DNA of 64,000 nucleotides, from contig NZ_LQIT01000089.1 in the NCBI RefSeq assembly GCF_001499965.1, positions 1 to 64,000 on the forward strand, given 5' to 3'. Positions 52,370 through 60,750 of this stretch are shown piece by piece. The notes under the pieces are model-generated. The model was given only the letters and a program-made list of their open reading frames with translations. It was not told the DNA's origin and did not search any database. This DNA is from Mycobacterium sp. GA-2829. GTDB taxonomy: Bacteria; Actinomycetota; Actinomycetes; Mycobacteriales; Mycobacteriaceae. The translations under genes were made by a program, and so were the position numbers. Numbering within the stretch: position 1 is the stretch's first letter; the number at the start of each line of letters is the position of its first letter.

Positions 52370-53122
52370 TCAGTCCTCGATCTGGGCCAGGATCTCGTCG
52401 GGGATGTCGGCGTTGGTGTAGACGTCCTGGACGTCGTCGCTGTCCTCGAGGGCGTCGACGAGTTTCATCACCTTGCGGGCGCCCTCGGCGTCGAGCGGCA
52501 CGGTGACCGACGGCTGGAAGCTGGCGTCGGCGGAGTCGTAGTCGATACCCGCCTCCTGCAGCGCGGTGCGGACCGCGACGAGGTCGGTCGGCTCGGAGAT
52601 GATCTCGAAGCTGTCGCCGAGGTCGTTGACCTCTTCGGCACCGGCCTCGAGCACGGCCGTCAGCACGTCGTCCTCGGTGAGATCGTTCTTGTCCAGGGTC
52701 ACCACACCCTTGCGGGAGAACAGGTAGGACACCGAACCCGGATCGGCCATGTTGCCGCCGTTGCGGGTCATCGCGACACGCACCTCACCCGCGGCGCGGT
52801 TGCGGTTGTCGGTGAGGCATTCGATGAGCACCGCGACCCCGTTGGGGCCGTAGCCCTCGTAGGTGATGGTCTGCCAGTCGGCGCCGCCCGCCTCTTCACC
52901 GGCGCCGCGTTTGCGGGCCCGCTCGATGTTGTCGTTGGGCACCGAACTCTTCTTCGCCTTCTGGATGGCGTCGTAGAGGGTCGGGTTGCCACCGGGATCG
53001 CCGCCGCCGGTACGGGCCGCCACCTCGATGTTCTTGATCAGCTTGGCGAAGTTCTTCCCACGGCGGGCGTCGATGATCGCCTTCTTGTGCTTCGTGGTCG
53101 CCCACTTGGAATGGCCGCTCAT
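52370..53122 (-). CDS. YebC/PmpR family protein
   Basis: A protein of 250 aa, full length. Start MSGHSKWATTKHKKAIIDAR is the family signature, followed by GKNFAKLIKNIEVAARTGGG and ITYEGYGPNGVAVLIECLTD. Members act as transcription regulators or, as recently described for YebC, help translate proline stretches. Orthologue of Rv2603c by position. In M. tuberculosis it is followed by pdxT; here two accessory genes and their regulator intervene. Confidence 0.95.
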   Translation of the reverse strand: MSGHSKWATTKHKKAIIDARRGKNFAKLIKNIEVAARTGGGDPGGNPTLYDAIQKAKKSSVPNDNIERARKRGAGEEAGGADWQTITYEGYGPNGVAVLIECLTDNRNRAAGEVRVAMTRNGGNMADPGSVSYLFSRKGVVTLDKNDLTEDDVLTAVLEAGAEEVNDLGDSFEIISEPTDLVAVRTALQEAGIDYDSADASFQPSVTVPLDAEGARKVMKLVDALEDSDDVQDVYTNADIPDEILAQIED

Positions 53123-53214
53123 CGGCGAACTACCTCTCTAGCTCAAGTTCGAGTCCGGTAGACGAGTCTACGTGGCAGCGATCGTGGCCCCGTAAGCACC
53201 GAAGCACTTCGAGT

Positions 53215-53241
53215 GGAACACGTTCGTCACGCCCGCGAAAT
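53215..53241 (+). promoter_or_regulatory. Candidate GlnR box upstream of the NCS1 transporter
   Basis: GGAAC-N6-GTCAC-N6-GAAAT: three GnnAC-like half-sites with exact 6-base spacers, the first two perfect (AC-N9-AC, the pattern reported for mycobacterial GlnR). It ends 22 bases before the start codon, unusually close for activation, so either the start is further in or the site acts as a repressor. Confidence 0.45.
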
Positions 53242-53263
53242 ACGGCCGACCTAGCTTTGCCGG

Positions 53264-54910
53264 ATGACTCAGGACGTGAGCAGGGATCCGGTCGACACGG
53301 CCGATCGGCTGACCGCCACCAAGGAGACACTCGAGGACTACACGCTGCGATTCGCCCCGCGCAGCTACCGAAAATGGTCGACCGGCGTGGTTGGGGTCTC
53401 CGCGCTCGGCGGCATCGCCTACCTCGCGGACTTCGCGATCGGTGCGAACATCGGCATCGCCTACGGCACCACCAACGCGCTGTGGGGCATCCTGATCTTC
53501 GCCGTCGTCATCTTCGCGTCCGGCTTTCCGCTCGCCTACTACGCGGCGCGCTACAACATGGATCTGGACCTGATCACCCGCGGCAGCGGCTTCGGCTACT
53601 ACGGCTCAGTGGTCACCAACGTCATCATGGCGACCTTCACGTTCATCTTCTTCGCGCTCGAGGGGTCGATCATGGCCCAGGGGTTGGAGCTCGGTCTCGG
53701 CGTGCCGCTGTGGCTGGGCTACGCGGTCTCGACGATCGTCATCTTCCCGCTGGTGATCTACGGCATGAAAGTGCTCTCGACGCTGCAGGTGTGGACGACT
53801 CCGCTGTGGCTGGTGCTGATGGTCGCACCCTTCGTCTACCTCGTGGTGAGCCACCCGGAGTCGATCGGGCAGTTCTTCGCCTACCAGGGTGAGGAGGGTG
53901 CGGGCGGCTTTGCCCTCGGCTCGACGCTGCTGGCCGCCGGGGTGTGCCTGTCGCTGATCGCCCAGATCGCCGAGCAGATCGACTACCTGCGCTTCATGCC
54001 ACCGAAGACGCCGGAGAACAGCCGCAGCTGGTGGACGTGGATGATCCTGGCCGGCCCGGGCTGGGTGTTCTTCGGTGCGATCAAGCAGATCGTCGGGCTG
54101 TTCCTCGCGGTGTACCTGATCGCCAATGTCGCCGACAGCACGGGCATCGCGAACCAGCCGGTGCACCAGTTCCTCGAGATCTACGAGAACTTCCTGCCCG
54201 GCTGGCTGGCCATGACGCTGGCGGTCGTGCTCGTCGTCATCAGCCAAATCAAGATCAACGTCACCAACGCCTACTCCGGATCGCTGGCGTGGACGAACTC
54301 GTTCACCCGCCTGACCAAGCACTACCCCGGCCGGTTGGTGTTCCTGGCGTTCAATCTCGTGATCGCGCTGATCCTGATGGAAGCCAACATGTTCGACTTC
54401 CTCAACACGATTCTCGGGTTCTACGCCAACTGCGGGATGGCCTGGGTCGTCGTGGTGGCTTCCGACATCGTCGTCAACAAACACCTGCTGGGCATCTCCC
54501 CCAAGGCGCCCGAGTTCCGCCGCGGCATGCTGTACGCGATCAACCCGGTCGGCTTCGGGTCCATGTTGATCGCCGCCGGCGTGTCGATCGTGGCGTTCTT
54601 CGGCGGATTGGGCGAGACGATCCGGGCGTACTCACCGCTGGTCGCGATCGGACTCGGCCTGGTGCTGCCGCCGATCTTCGCGATCGCCACCAGGGGCCGC
54701 TACTACCTGCGCCGCACTGATGACGGCATCGACCTGCCGATGTACGACGAGTACGGCAACCCGTCCGGTGAACATCTCGACTGCCACGTCTGCCATCACG
54801 GATACGAACGGCCGGACATGATGCGGTGCGCCACCCACGAGGCATACATCTGCTCGCTGTGCCTGTCGACGGATCGGGTGGCCGACCACGTGCTGCCCGC
54901 GCAGACCTAA
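53264..54910 (+). CDS. NCS1 nucleobase/cation symporter with zinc-finger-like C-terminus
   Basis: A protein of 548 aa. Core of about 12 membrane segments with NCS1 patterns (YKIN-like QIKINVTNAYSGSLAW, GFGYYGSVVTNVIMATFTF, LAAGVCLSLIAQIAEQIDYL). It would import a purine, pyrimidine or related compound. The last 50 residues leave the fold and carry a Cys/His cluster: C-x2-C-H-H, then C-x2-H, then C-x2-C, as in a treble-clef or B-box finger. Such a tail is not part of the basic NCS1 design. A GlnR-like site precedes the gene. Its stop is shared with a TetR gene. Confidence 0.85.
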   Translation: MTQDVSRDPVDTADRLTATKETLEDYTLRFAPRSYRKWSTGVVGVSALGGIAYLADFAIGANIGIAYGTTNALWGILIFAVVIFASGFPLAYYAARYNMDLDLITRGSGFGYYGSVVTNVIMATFTFIFFALEGSIMAQGLELGLGVPLWLGYAVSTIVIFPLVIYGMKVLSTLQVWTTPLWLVLMVAPFVYLVVSHPESIGQFFAYQGEEGAGGFALGSTLLAAGVCLSLIAQIAEQIDYLRFMPPKTPENSRSWWTWMILAGPGWVFFGAIKQIVGLFLAVYLIANVADSTGIANQPVHQFLEIYENFLPGWLAMTLAVVLVVISQIKINVTNAYSGSLAWTNSFTRLTKHYPGRLVFLAFNLVIALILMEANMFDFLNTILGFYANCGMAWVVVVASDIVVNKHLLGISPKAPEFRRGMLYAINPVGFGSMLIAAGVSIVAFFGGLGETIRAYSPLVAIGLGLVLPPIFAIATRGRYYLRRTDDGIDLPMYDEYGNPSGEHLDCHVCHHGYERPDMMRCATHEAYICSLCLSTDRVADHVLPAQT

Positions 54911-55506
54911 CGCGTCAGGTCGCCGTCGATGTAGCGCTGTAGGTTCGGCGCGACCGCGGCGACGAGTTCGTCCTCGGACATCGACGCGACCGGTTCGATG
55001 CGCCAGATGTAGCGCATCATCGCCAGGCCCATGATCTGCGAAGAGATCAGCCCGCTGCGCACCTTCCGGTCGCGTTCGTCGGCCCCGAGGTGCGAGACGC
55101 CCATCAGACTGCGCTCCACGATGTTGCGGAGTTTGTCGCGGGTCGACGATTCGTGTGCGGCGGTCTGCAGCACCGCCCGCAACACCGGGCCGATCTCGTC
55201 GTCGGCCCAGGCACCCAGCATCAGCCGGAGCAACGCCGCACCCAGCTCGCCGACCGGGGTGGCCCATGTCGTGACCACACTTTCCAGCCAGCGCTGCGGC
55301 GGGTCGGTGGCCGCGTCGAGCAGCGCGTCTTTGGATCCGAAGTAGTGGTAGACGAGGGCGGGATCGACGTCGGCGGCCCGGGCCACGGCCCGCATCGTGG
55401 TGCCGGCCGATCCGTTCTCTGCGAACTGTATGCGTGCGGCGGCGAGGATGCGCGCGGCCAGCACGCCCCGCTCGTCCCGGGGCCCCGGCGCAGTTCGTTT
55501 CGGCAC
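54907..55506 (-). CDS. TetR family transcriptional regulator
   Basis: A protein of 199 aa. The DNA-binding domain is ARILAAARIQFAENGSAGTT then VDPALVYHYFGSKDALLDAA, with the C-terminal domain like TetR_C_17 (EIGPVLRAVLQTAAHESSTR). It is divergent from a CocE-type hydrolase, and a near-perfect palindrome in the 52-base gap is its likely operator. It probably represses the hydrolase and itself. Its stop overlaps the transporter stop. Confidence 0.88.
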   Translation of the reverse strand: MPKRTAPGPRDERGVLAARILAAARIQFAENGSAGTTMRAVARAADVDPALVYHYFGSKDALLDAATDPPQRWLESVVTTWATPVGELGAALLRLMLGAWADDEIGPVLRAVLQTAAHESSTRDKLRNIVERSLMGVSHLGADERDRKVRSGLISSQIMGLAMMRYIWRIEPVASMSEDELVAAVAPNLQRYIDGDLTR

Positions 55507-55534
55507 CGTCCGAGCCTACCCGAATTTCATGTTG

Positions 55535-55554
55535 CGTTGAGACTAGTTTCAACG
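55535..55554. promoter_or_regulatory. TetR operator between regulator and CocE hydrolase
   Basis: CGTTGA-G-ACTAGT-T-TCAACG, a 20-base inverted repeat with one mismatched pair. It ends 4 bases before the GTG of the hydrolase, so bound repressor would cover its ribosome site and promoter. Confidence 0.65.
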
Positions 55555-55558
55555 TAGC

Positions 55559-57283
55559 GTGAAACTTGTGTACGCCCTCAACGGTCCGCAGACCACCGGC
55601 CGCAACTACCGGGAGCTGAGTCGACCGCGCTTCCGCGTCACCCACGACGTGAACCTCGCCGTGCCGATGCGTGATGGTGTCGCGTTGCTCGCCGACGTGC
55701 ATCGCCCCGCGGACGACGGCCGGCACCCCGCCTTGATCGCTGCGTCGCCCTACCCCCGGCAGATCCAGAATCTCGGCGCCCCAGCGGGATTCATCGAGGC
55801 AGGCGTGAGCGATTTCTGGGTGCCGCGCGGCTACGTCCACGTCATCGCGAATGTGCGGGGCACCGGCGGCTCGGGCGGGAACTTCGGGTTCTTCGACGCG
55901 CAGGAACGCCGTGACATGTACGACCTCGTCGAATGGGCGGCCGCCCAGCCGTGGTGCGACGGAAACGTCGGGATGATCGGCATCAGTTATTTCGCCATGA
56001 CTCAACTCGAGGCGGCGGTGGAGCGACCACCCCACCTGAAGGCGATCTTTCCGGTCGCGGTGACCGCCGACCTCTATGAGGCCGCCCTCCATCACGGCCT
56101 GATGAGCTCCTCGTTCGTCACGCCGTTCCTGTCGATGATCGGGCTGACCTCCGAGCGCAGTGACGCACTGTGGCGCGGCCACGTCGTCGGCCTGTTTCGG
56201 CGCGTCCTGCATACGCCCCCGCTGCACCGCAAGTTCGCGACCATGAACGGCGAGGCCGCCGTGACGATGATGCGGCAGTTGCTCAAGCTCCCCCACCACC
56301 CACACCCATGGGATGACCTGTGGCTCGACGTCGCGGTCGACCATCAGTTCCGCGACGGATGGTGGGACGAACGCAACCTGCTCCCCCTGCTCGACCGCAT
56401 CGACATCCCGGTCTACCTCGGCTGCGACTGGGAAAACGTCCCGCTACATCTGCCGTCCACCTTCAAGACCTGGGATGCGTTGTCGCACAACGCGAATGTG
56501 CGCGTCGGCATGCTCGGACGATACGGGCTGACCTGGCCGTGGGAGAGCCTGCACACCGAGGCGCTGGCGTGGTTCGACCAGTGGCTCAAAGGCCGCGACA
56601 CCGGCATCCTCGACGGTCCGCCCATCCGCTACGTGCTGCCCGGCGCCGAGGGCTGGCACACCGCGGAGTCGTGGCCCCCGGCGGACACGGCGTATCGCGC
56701 TCTGGCGTTGCGCGCCGATGCGGTTCTCGGCGACGACGAAGGGGAACCGGGCAGCCGCGAGTTCATGGTGCTCGGCGCCGGGCTGAACCGAGCCAAGCCC
56801 AGCGCCATCGACCCGCCGTCACTGTTGTCGTGGACCAGCGCCGCCCTGACCGAGGACATCGACGTGGTCGGTGACATCGAGCTGCGTCTCGTCGCCTCCA
56901 CCACGGCGATCGACACGGCGTGGATCGCCACACTGCAGGACGTCGCACCCGACGGGACGGTCGAGGATGTGACCGCGGGATGGCTGCGGGCCAGCCTGCG
57001 TGCGGTCGACGAGGCGGCCAGCCGCGTCGGCGCGCCGGTGCTGCCCTGCCGCACCCCGGAGGCGGTACCGGTCGGCGAGGACGTCGAGTACCGAATTCCG
57101 TTGGTGCCCAATGCGCGTCGCTTCGCGTCCGGACACAGCATCCGGTTGATGCTCAGCAGCGACGACCAGGATCCGTCGACCCCGGCGATCATGAACTTCC
57201 GCCACGCCAGCGTCGGCACCAGCAGCCGCAACACCGTCCGCTCGTCATCGAGACTCCTGCTGCCGGTGATTTCGGCGCGCTGA
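55559..57283 (+). CDS. CocE/NonD family hydrolase (S15 alpha/beta hydrolase)
   Basis: A protein of 574 aa starting at GTG. S15 marks: VPMRDGVALLADVHRPAD, RGYVHVIANVRGTGGSGGNF and the nucleophile elbow GNVGMIGISYFAMTQLEAAV with the catalytic Ser. The C-terminal third is a jelly-roll domain (RLMLSSDDQDPSTP). Members cleave esters or amides, including cocaine and glutaryl-7-ACA. No signal peptide is seen. Control by the divergent TetR gene suggests induction by its substrate. Confidence 0.88.
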   Translation: MKLVYALNGPQTTGRNYRELSRPRFRVTHDVNLAVPMRDGVALLADVHRPADDGRHPALIAASPYPRQIQNLGAPAGFIEAGVSDFWVPRGYVHVIANVRGTGGSGGNFGFFDAQERRDMYDLVEWAAAQPWCDGNVGMIGISYFAMTQLEAAVERPPHLKAIFPVAVTADLYEAALHHGLMSSSFVTPFLSMIGLTSERSDALWRGHVVGLFRRVLHTPPLHRKFATMNGEAAVTMMRQLLKLPHHPHPWDDLWLDVAVDHQFRDGWWDERNLLPLLDRIDIPVYLGCDWENVPLHLPSTFKTWDALSHNANVRVGMLGRYGLTWPWESLHTEALAWFDQWLKGRDTGILDGPPIRYVLPGAEGWHTAESWPPADTAYRALALRADAVLGDDEGEPGSREFMVLGAGLNRAKPSAIDPPSLLSWTSAALTEDIDVVGDIELRLVASTTAIDTAWIATLQDVAPDGTVEDVTAGWLRASLRAVDEAASRVGAPVLPCRTPEAVPVGEDVEYRIPLVPNARRFASGHSIRLMLSSDDQDPSTPAIMNFRHASVGTSSRNTVRSSSRLLLPVISAR

Positions 57284-57316
57284 CGTGCGCTCACCGCACG
57301 CGAGCGCGCCGAAATC
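57268..57316. terminator. Bidirectional hairpin terminator between cocE-like and pdxT
   Basis: Perfect 14-base outer stem (GATTTCGGCGCGCT and complement), a 2+2 internal loop, and a 6-base inner stem (CGTGCG/CGCACG) with loop CTCAC. It includes the hydrolase stop codon in the left arm and ends 6 bases before the pdxT stop. Confidence 0.85.
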
Positions 57317-57321
57317 GCGAA

Positions 57322-57903
57322 TCAGAGCGAGTCGACGAACAGTTTGTGCACCCGTCGGTCGCCGGTGACCTCGGGATGGAACGACGTGGCGAGCATGCGG
57401 CCCTGCCGGACCGCGACGATGTGCTCACCGGCGGTGGCGAGCACCTCGACGTCCGGGCCGACCCGCTCGACCCACGGCGCGCGGATGAACACCGCATGCA
57501 CCGGCGAATCGAGTCCCTCGAACGCGATGTCGTCTTCGAACGAGTCGACCTGACGGCCGAATGCGTTGCGGCGCACCGTCATGTCGATGCCCTTGAGCGG
57601 GGTGGCCTGACGGCCCGCGGCCCCGGCGTCGAGGATCTCGCTGGCCAGCAGGATCATCCCGGCACACGAACCGTAGGCCGGCATACCCTCGGCGAGGCGG
57701 GCGCGCAACGGTTCGAGCAGGTCGAACTCGCGCAGCAGATGGCTCACCGCGGTCGACTCCCCACCGGGGATCACCAGCGCGTCGACGGCCTCCAGTTCGG
57801 TCAGGCGGCGCACCGTGACCGCCTCGGCGCCGGCCTCGGTCAGCGCGGCCAGGTGTTCACGGGTGTCCCCCTGCAGGGCGAGCACCCCGACACGAGGGGT
57901 CAC
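57322..57903 (-). CDS. pdxT: Pyridoxal 5'-phosphate synthase glutaminase subunit
   Basis: A protein of 193 aa from the GTG at 57903, which overlaps the tesB stop. Class I glutaminase: VIPGGESTAVSHLLREFDLL, AYGSCAGMILLASE with the catalytic Cys, and LATSFHPEVTGDRRVH with His and Glu. It releases ammonia from glutamine for PdxS. As in M. tuberculosis (Rv2604c-Rv2605c-Rv2606c), a thioesterase gene separates it from pdxS. Confidence 0.95.
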   Translation of the reverse strand: MTPRVGVLALQGDTREHLAALTEAGAEAVTVRRLTELEAVDALVIPGGESTAVSHLLREFDLLEPLRARLAEGMPAYGSCAGMILLASEILDAGAAGRQATPLKGIDMTVRRNAFGRQVDSFEDDIAFEGLDSPVHAVFIRAPWVERVGPDVEVLATAGEHIVAVRQGRMLATSFHPEVTGDRRVHKLFVDSL

Positions 57904-58748
57904 GTCCGGCCCGGGGTGAAGTCACGCGGGTAGCGGGTCAACCCCTCCTGCATGACGGCCGCGACCATCTCGCCGTACTGGTTGAACAGCTGCCCCTGGG
58001 TCAGCGCCCGCCCCCCGCACGCCGACGGCGACGTCTGGTCGTAGAGCAGCCACTCGTCGGCGCGGAACGGCCGCATGAACCACATCGCGTGGTCGAGCGA
58101 GGCGACGTTGAGGTACTTGCGCTCGTCGGGGTGATTGACCTGCGCCGAGCCCAGCAACGTCAGATCGCTGAGGTAGGCCAGCGCGCAGATGTGCAGCACC
58201 GGATCGTCGGGCAGCGGGTCGCGGTGGCGGAACCACACCTGCTGCTGGGAGGCCTTACCCGGCAGCTTCTGCAGCTGTTCCCGGGGCACGATCCGCACGT
58301 CCCACTCGTCGAACTGGCGGAAGCTCGCATCGTCGAAGACCCGGCTCGCCGACTTGAAGTCGGGGATGTCGTCGGGCGGCGGAGCGGGCGGCATGGCGTC
58401 CTGGTGTTCGATACCGCTCTGATCGGTCTGGAACGACGCCGACATCGAGAAGATGGTCTCGCCGTGCTGGATCGCGCTGACCCGGCGGGTGCAGAACGAG
58501 CCGCCGTCGCGGATGCGCTCGACGGTGTACACCGACGGCGCGCGCGCGTCGCCGGGCCGCAGGAAGTATCCGTGCAGCGAGTGCACCTGGTACTTCGGGT
58601 CGACCGTGCGGACCGCCGACACCAGCGACTGGCCGGCGACGTGTCCGCCGAAGGTGCGCTGCAGGAAGCCCGACTCGGGGCTGAACACCGCACCGCGGTA
58701 GATGTTGACCTCGAGTTGTTCGAGGTCGAGGATCTGCTCGATCGACAT
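57900..58748 (-). CDS. tesB: Acyl-CoA thioesterase II
   Basis: A protein of 282 aa from the ATG at 58748 (MSIEQILDLEQLEVNIYRG); 30 upstream codons would run into pdxS and are rejected. TesB marks: GGHVAGQSLVSAVRTVDPKY, HSLHGYFLRPGD, FSMSASFQ and the second-half SLDHAMWFMRPFRADEWLLY with ALTQGQLFNQYGEMVA. It hydrolyses medium- and long-chain acyl-CoA. It sits between pdxS and pdxT, overlapping the latter by four bases. Confidence 0.93.
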   Translation of the reverse strand: MSIEQILDLEQLEVNIYRGAVFSPESGFLQRTFGGHVAGQSLVSAVRTVDPKYQVHSLHGYFLRPGDARAPSVYTVERIRDGGSFCTRRVSAIQHGETIFSMSASFQTDQSGIEHQDAMPPAPPPDDIPDFKSASRVFDDASFRQFDEWDVRIVPREQLQKLPGKASQQQVWFRHRDPLPDDPVLHICALAYLSDLTLLGSAQVNHPDERKYLNVASLDHAMWFMRPFRADEWLLYDQTSPSACGGRALTQGQLFNQYGEMVAAVMQEGLTRYPRDFTPGRT

Positions 58749-58758
58749 GCAGGAAGTC

Positions 58759-59676
58759 TTACCAGCCGCGTTCGGCGAGCCGGTGCGGCTGGGCGATGTC
58801 CTCCACGTTGATGCCGACCATCGCCTCACCCAGCCCACGCGACACCTTGGCCAGCACGTCCGGGTCGTCGTAGAACGTCGTCGCCTTGACGATCGCGGCC
58901 GCCCGCTCGGCCGGGTTGCCGGATTTGAAGATGCCCGAACCCACGAACACGCCCTCGGCGCCGAGCTGCATCATCATCGCCGCATCCGCCGGGGTGGCGA
59001 TGCCGCCCGCGGTGAACAGCGTCACCGGCAGCTTGCCTGCGCGGGCCACCTCGACCACCAGGTCGTACGGCGCCTGCAGCTCCTTGGCCGCGACGTAGAG
59101 CTCGTCCTCACTCAGCGACGTCAGCCTGCGGATCTCGCCGCCGATCTTGCGCATGTGGGTGGTGGCGTTGGAGACGTCGCCGGTGCCGGCCTCACCCTTG
59201 GAGCGGATCATCGCCGCCCCCTCGGTGATGCGCCGCAGCGCCTCCCCGAGGTTGGTGGCCCCGCACACGAACGGGACGGTGAACTTCCACTTGTCGATGT
59301 GGTTGGTGTAGTCGGCGGGGGTGAGGACCTCGGATTCGTCGACGTAGTCCACCCCGAGGCTCTGCAGGATCTGCGCCTCGACGAAGTGCCCGATACGCGC
59401 CTTGGCCATCACCGGGATGCTGACCGCGTCGATGATGCCCTCGATCATGTCCGGATCACTCATCCGGGACACGCCGCCCTGGGCGCGGATGTCGGCGGGC
59501 ACCCGCTCGAGCGCCATCACCGCGACCGCGCCCGCACCTTCGGCGATCCGGGCCTGCTCGGGGGTGACCACGTCCATGATCACGCCGCCCTTGAGCATCT
59601 CGGCCATGCCGCGCTTCACCCGGGCGGTGCCGGTCTGCTGGGTCGAGCCGTTGAGCCCTGCGCTTTCCACAGTCAT
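58759..59676 (-). CDS. pdxS: Pyridoxal 5'-phosphate synthase subunit PdxS
   Basis: A protein of 305 aa. Near-invariant family stretches: GTARVKRGMAEMLKGGVIMD, then VPVMAKARIGHFVEAQILQS and VPFVCGATNLGEALRRITEG, with the catalytic lysines in MDVV-following beta strands. It condenses ribose 5-phosphate, glyceraldehyde 3-phosphate and PdxT-derived ammonia to PLP. First of pdxS-tesB-pdxT; the gap to the NUDIX gene is only 60 bases, where M. tuberculosis has pdxH and PPE42. Confidence 0.97.
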   Translation of the reverse strand: MTVESAGLNGSTQQTGTARVKRGMAEMLKGGVIMDVVTPEQARIAEGAGAVAVMALERVPADIRAQGGVSRMSDPDMIEGIIDAVSIPVMAKARIGHFVEAQILQSLGVDYVDESEVLTPADYTNHIDKWKFTVPFVCGATNLGEALRRITEGAAMIRSKGEAGTGDVSNATTHMRKIGGEIRRLTSLSEDELYVAAKELQAPYDLVVEVARAGKLPVTLFTAGGIATPADAAMMMQLGAEGVFVGSGIFKSGNPAERAAAIVKATTFYDDPDVLAKVSRGLGEAMVGINVEDIAQPHRLAERGW

Positions 59677-59736
59677 CTCCTCCGATTAGCTACCGATCCA
59701 GTGTAGTGGGGACACCAAATCGATTGATTCCGCAAC

Positions 59737-60750
59737 TCAGCGGATCGATTGCACCGGTCCCGGCGTGGCCGACCCGTCGGCCAGGTCGTTGGCTCGCGCC
59801 AACAGTTCGCCCAGTTGCTGCGGATACACGGCCTCTCCGCCGGCGACCAGTTCGGCGATCATTGTCGCATCACACCAGCGGTGCCCGTGAATCGTGCGCT
59901 GCTCCAGGGGCGTGTGACCGCGGACAGAGGGCTCGAAGTGGGCGGTGCGGTGGACGAAGAACATCTCCTGGCTACGGAGCATCGCACCGTCGAACTCGAA
60001 CACCGCATCCCGCCGCCACACCGGCCCGATCAGCACGCTCGCGTCGACCTGCAGTCCCGTCTCTTCCGCGACCTCGCGGGCGGCGGCCCGGGCCAGGTCC
60101 TCCCCCGCCTCCACCGCGCCGCCGACGGTGAACCACCATCGCGGGGCGTCGGCCAGCGCCGGATCCGATCCGCAGAACAGCAGCACCGCCCCGGCCTCGT
60201 CGAGCAGCACCACGCGCGCCGAGACCCGCCGGCTCATCGGTTCGGCGTCCCGCGGCGGCACCTCGGCGATCTCGAAATAGGTGGGCAGCGCCGCGGTTCC
60301 GCCCAGGCGCAGCAGCCGCACGGGCGTGCGCTCCCGCAGGGCCAGGGTGTCGCGCACCGCGTCGTTGTGGAAGCGGCGGGCGAGCAGGACGCGGGCCTCG
60401 GCGTCGGCCAGTTCGGCGACCAGCGCGACGGGCAGCGAGGCGGGGTCGACGAGCGCGAGCGCAGCGGACAGTTCGTTCTCGGCGGCTTCCCGGCCGCTGC
60501 GGGGTGCGCGTTCGGCGGCGTCGGCGAGGGCGGCCAGCCGCTTGCCCTGCGGTGCGCCTGCGTAGGCGTCGACGGCGACCGCGCGGGCCACCACCGCACG
60601 CCGGGCGAGCGCACCGTCGAGGGCCTGCCAGCTCAGGTCGTAGCGCACGTGCAACCGGTCCAGGCGGTGCGCGGTCTGATAGGCCCAGGTGCCGATGAGC
60701 AGCGCGACGACCAGCAGGACCGCCAGGACGACGATCACGGCCCACGTCAC
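59737..60750 (-). CDS. Membrane-anchored NUDIX hydrolase with LemA-like segment
   Basis: A protein of 337 aa from the GTG at 60750, which overlaps the pimA stop. It has one N-terminal transmembrane helix (VIVVLAVLLVVALLIGTWAY), then a helical region reading HRLDRLHVRYDLSWQALDGA, similar to LemA proteins. The C-terminal half is a NUDIX domain with the full box (G-x5-E-x7-REVAEETGL). It would hydrolyse a nucleoside or other diphosphate at the membrane face. By position the orthologue of Rv2609c. Being coupled to pimA suggests a role near lipid mannoside synthesis. Confidence 0.87.
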   Translation of the reverse strand: MTWAVIVVLAVLLVVALLIGTWAYQTAHRLDRLHVRYDLSWQALDGALARRAVVARAVAVDAYAGAPQGKRLAALADAAERAPRSGREAAENELSAALALVDPASLPVALVAELADAEARVLLARRFHNDAVRDTLALRERTPVRLLRLGGTAALPTYFEIAEVPPRDAEPMSRRVSARVVLLDEAGAVLLFCGSDPALADAPRWWFTVGGAVEAGEDLARAAAREVAEETGLQVDASVLIGPVWRRDAVFEFDGAMLRSQEMFFVHRTAHFEPSVRGHTPLEQRTIHGHRWCDATMIAELVAGGEAVYPQQLGELLARANDLADGSATPGPVQSIR

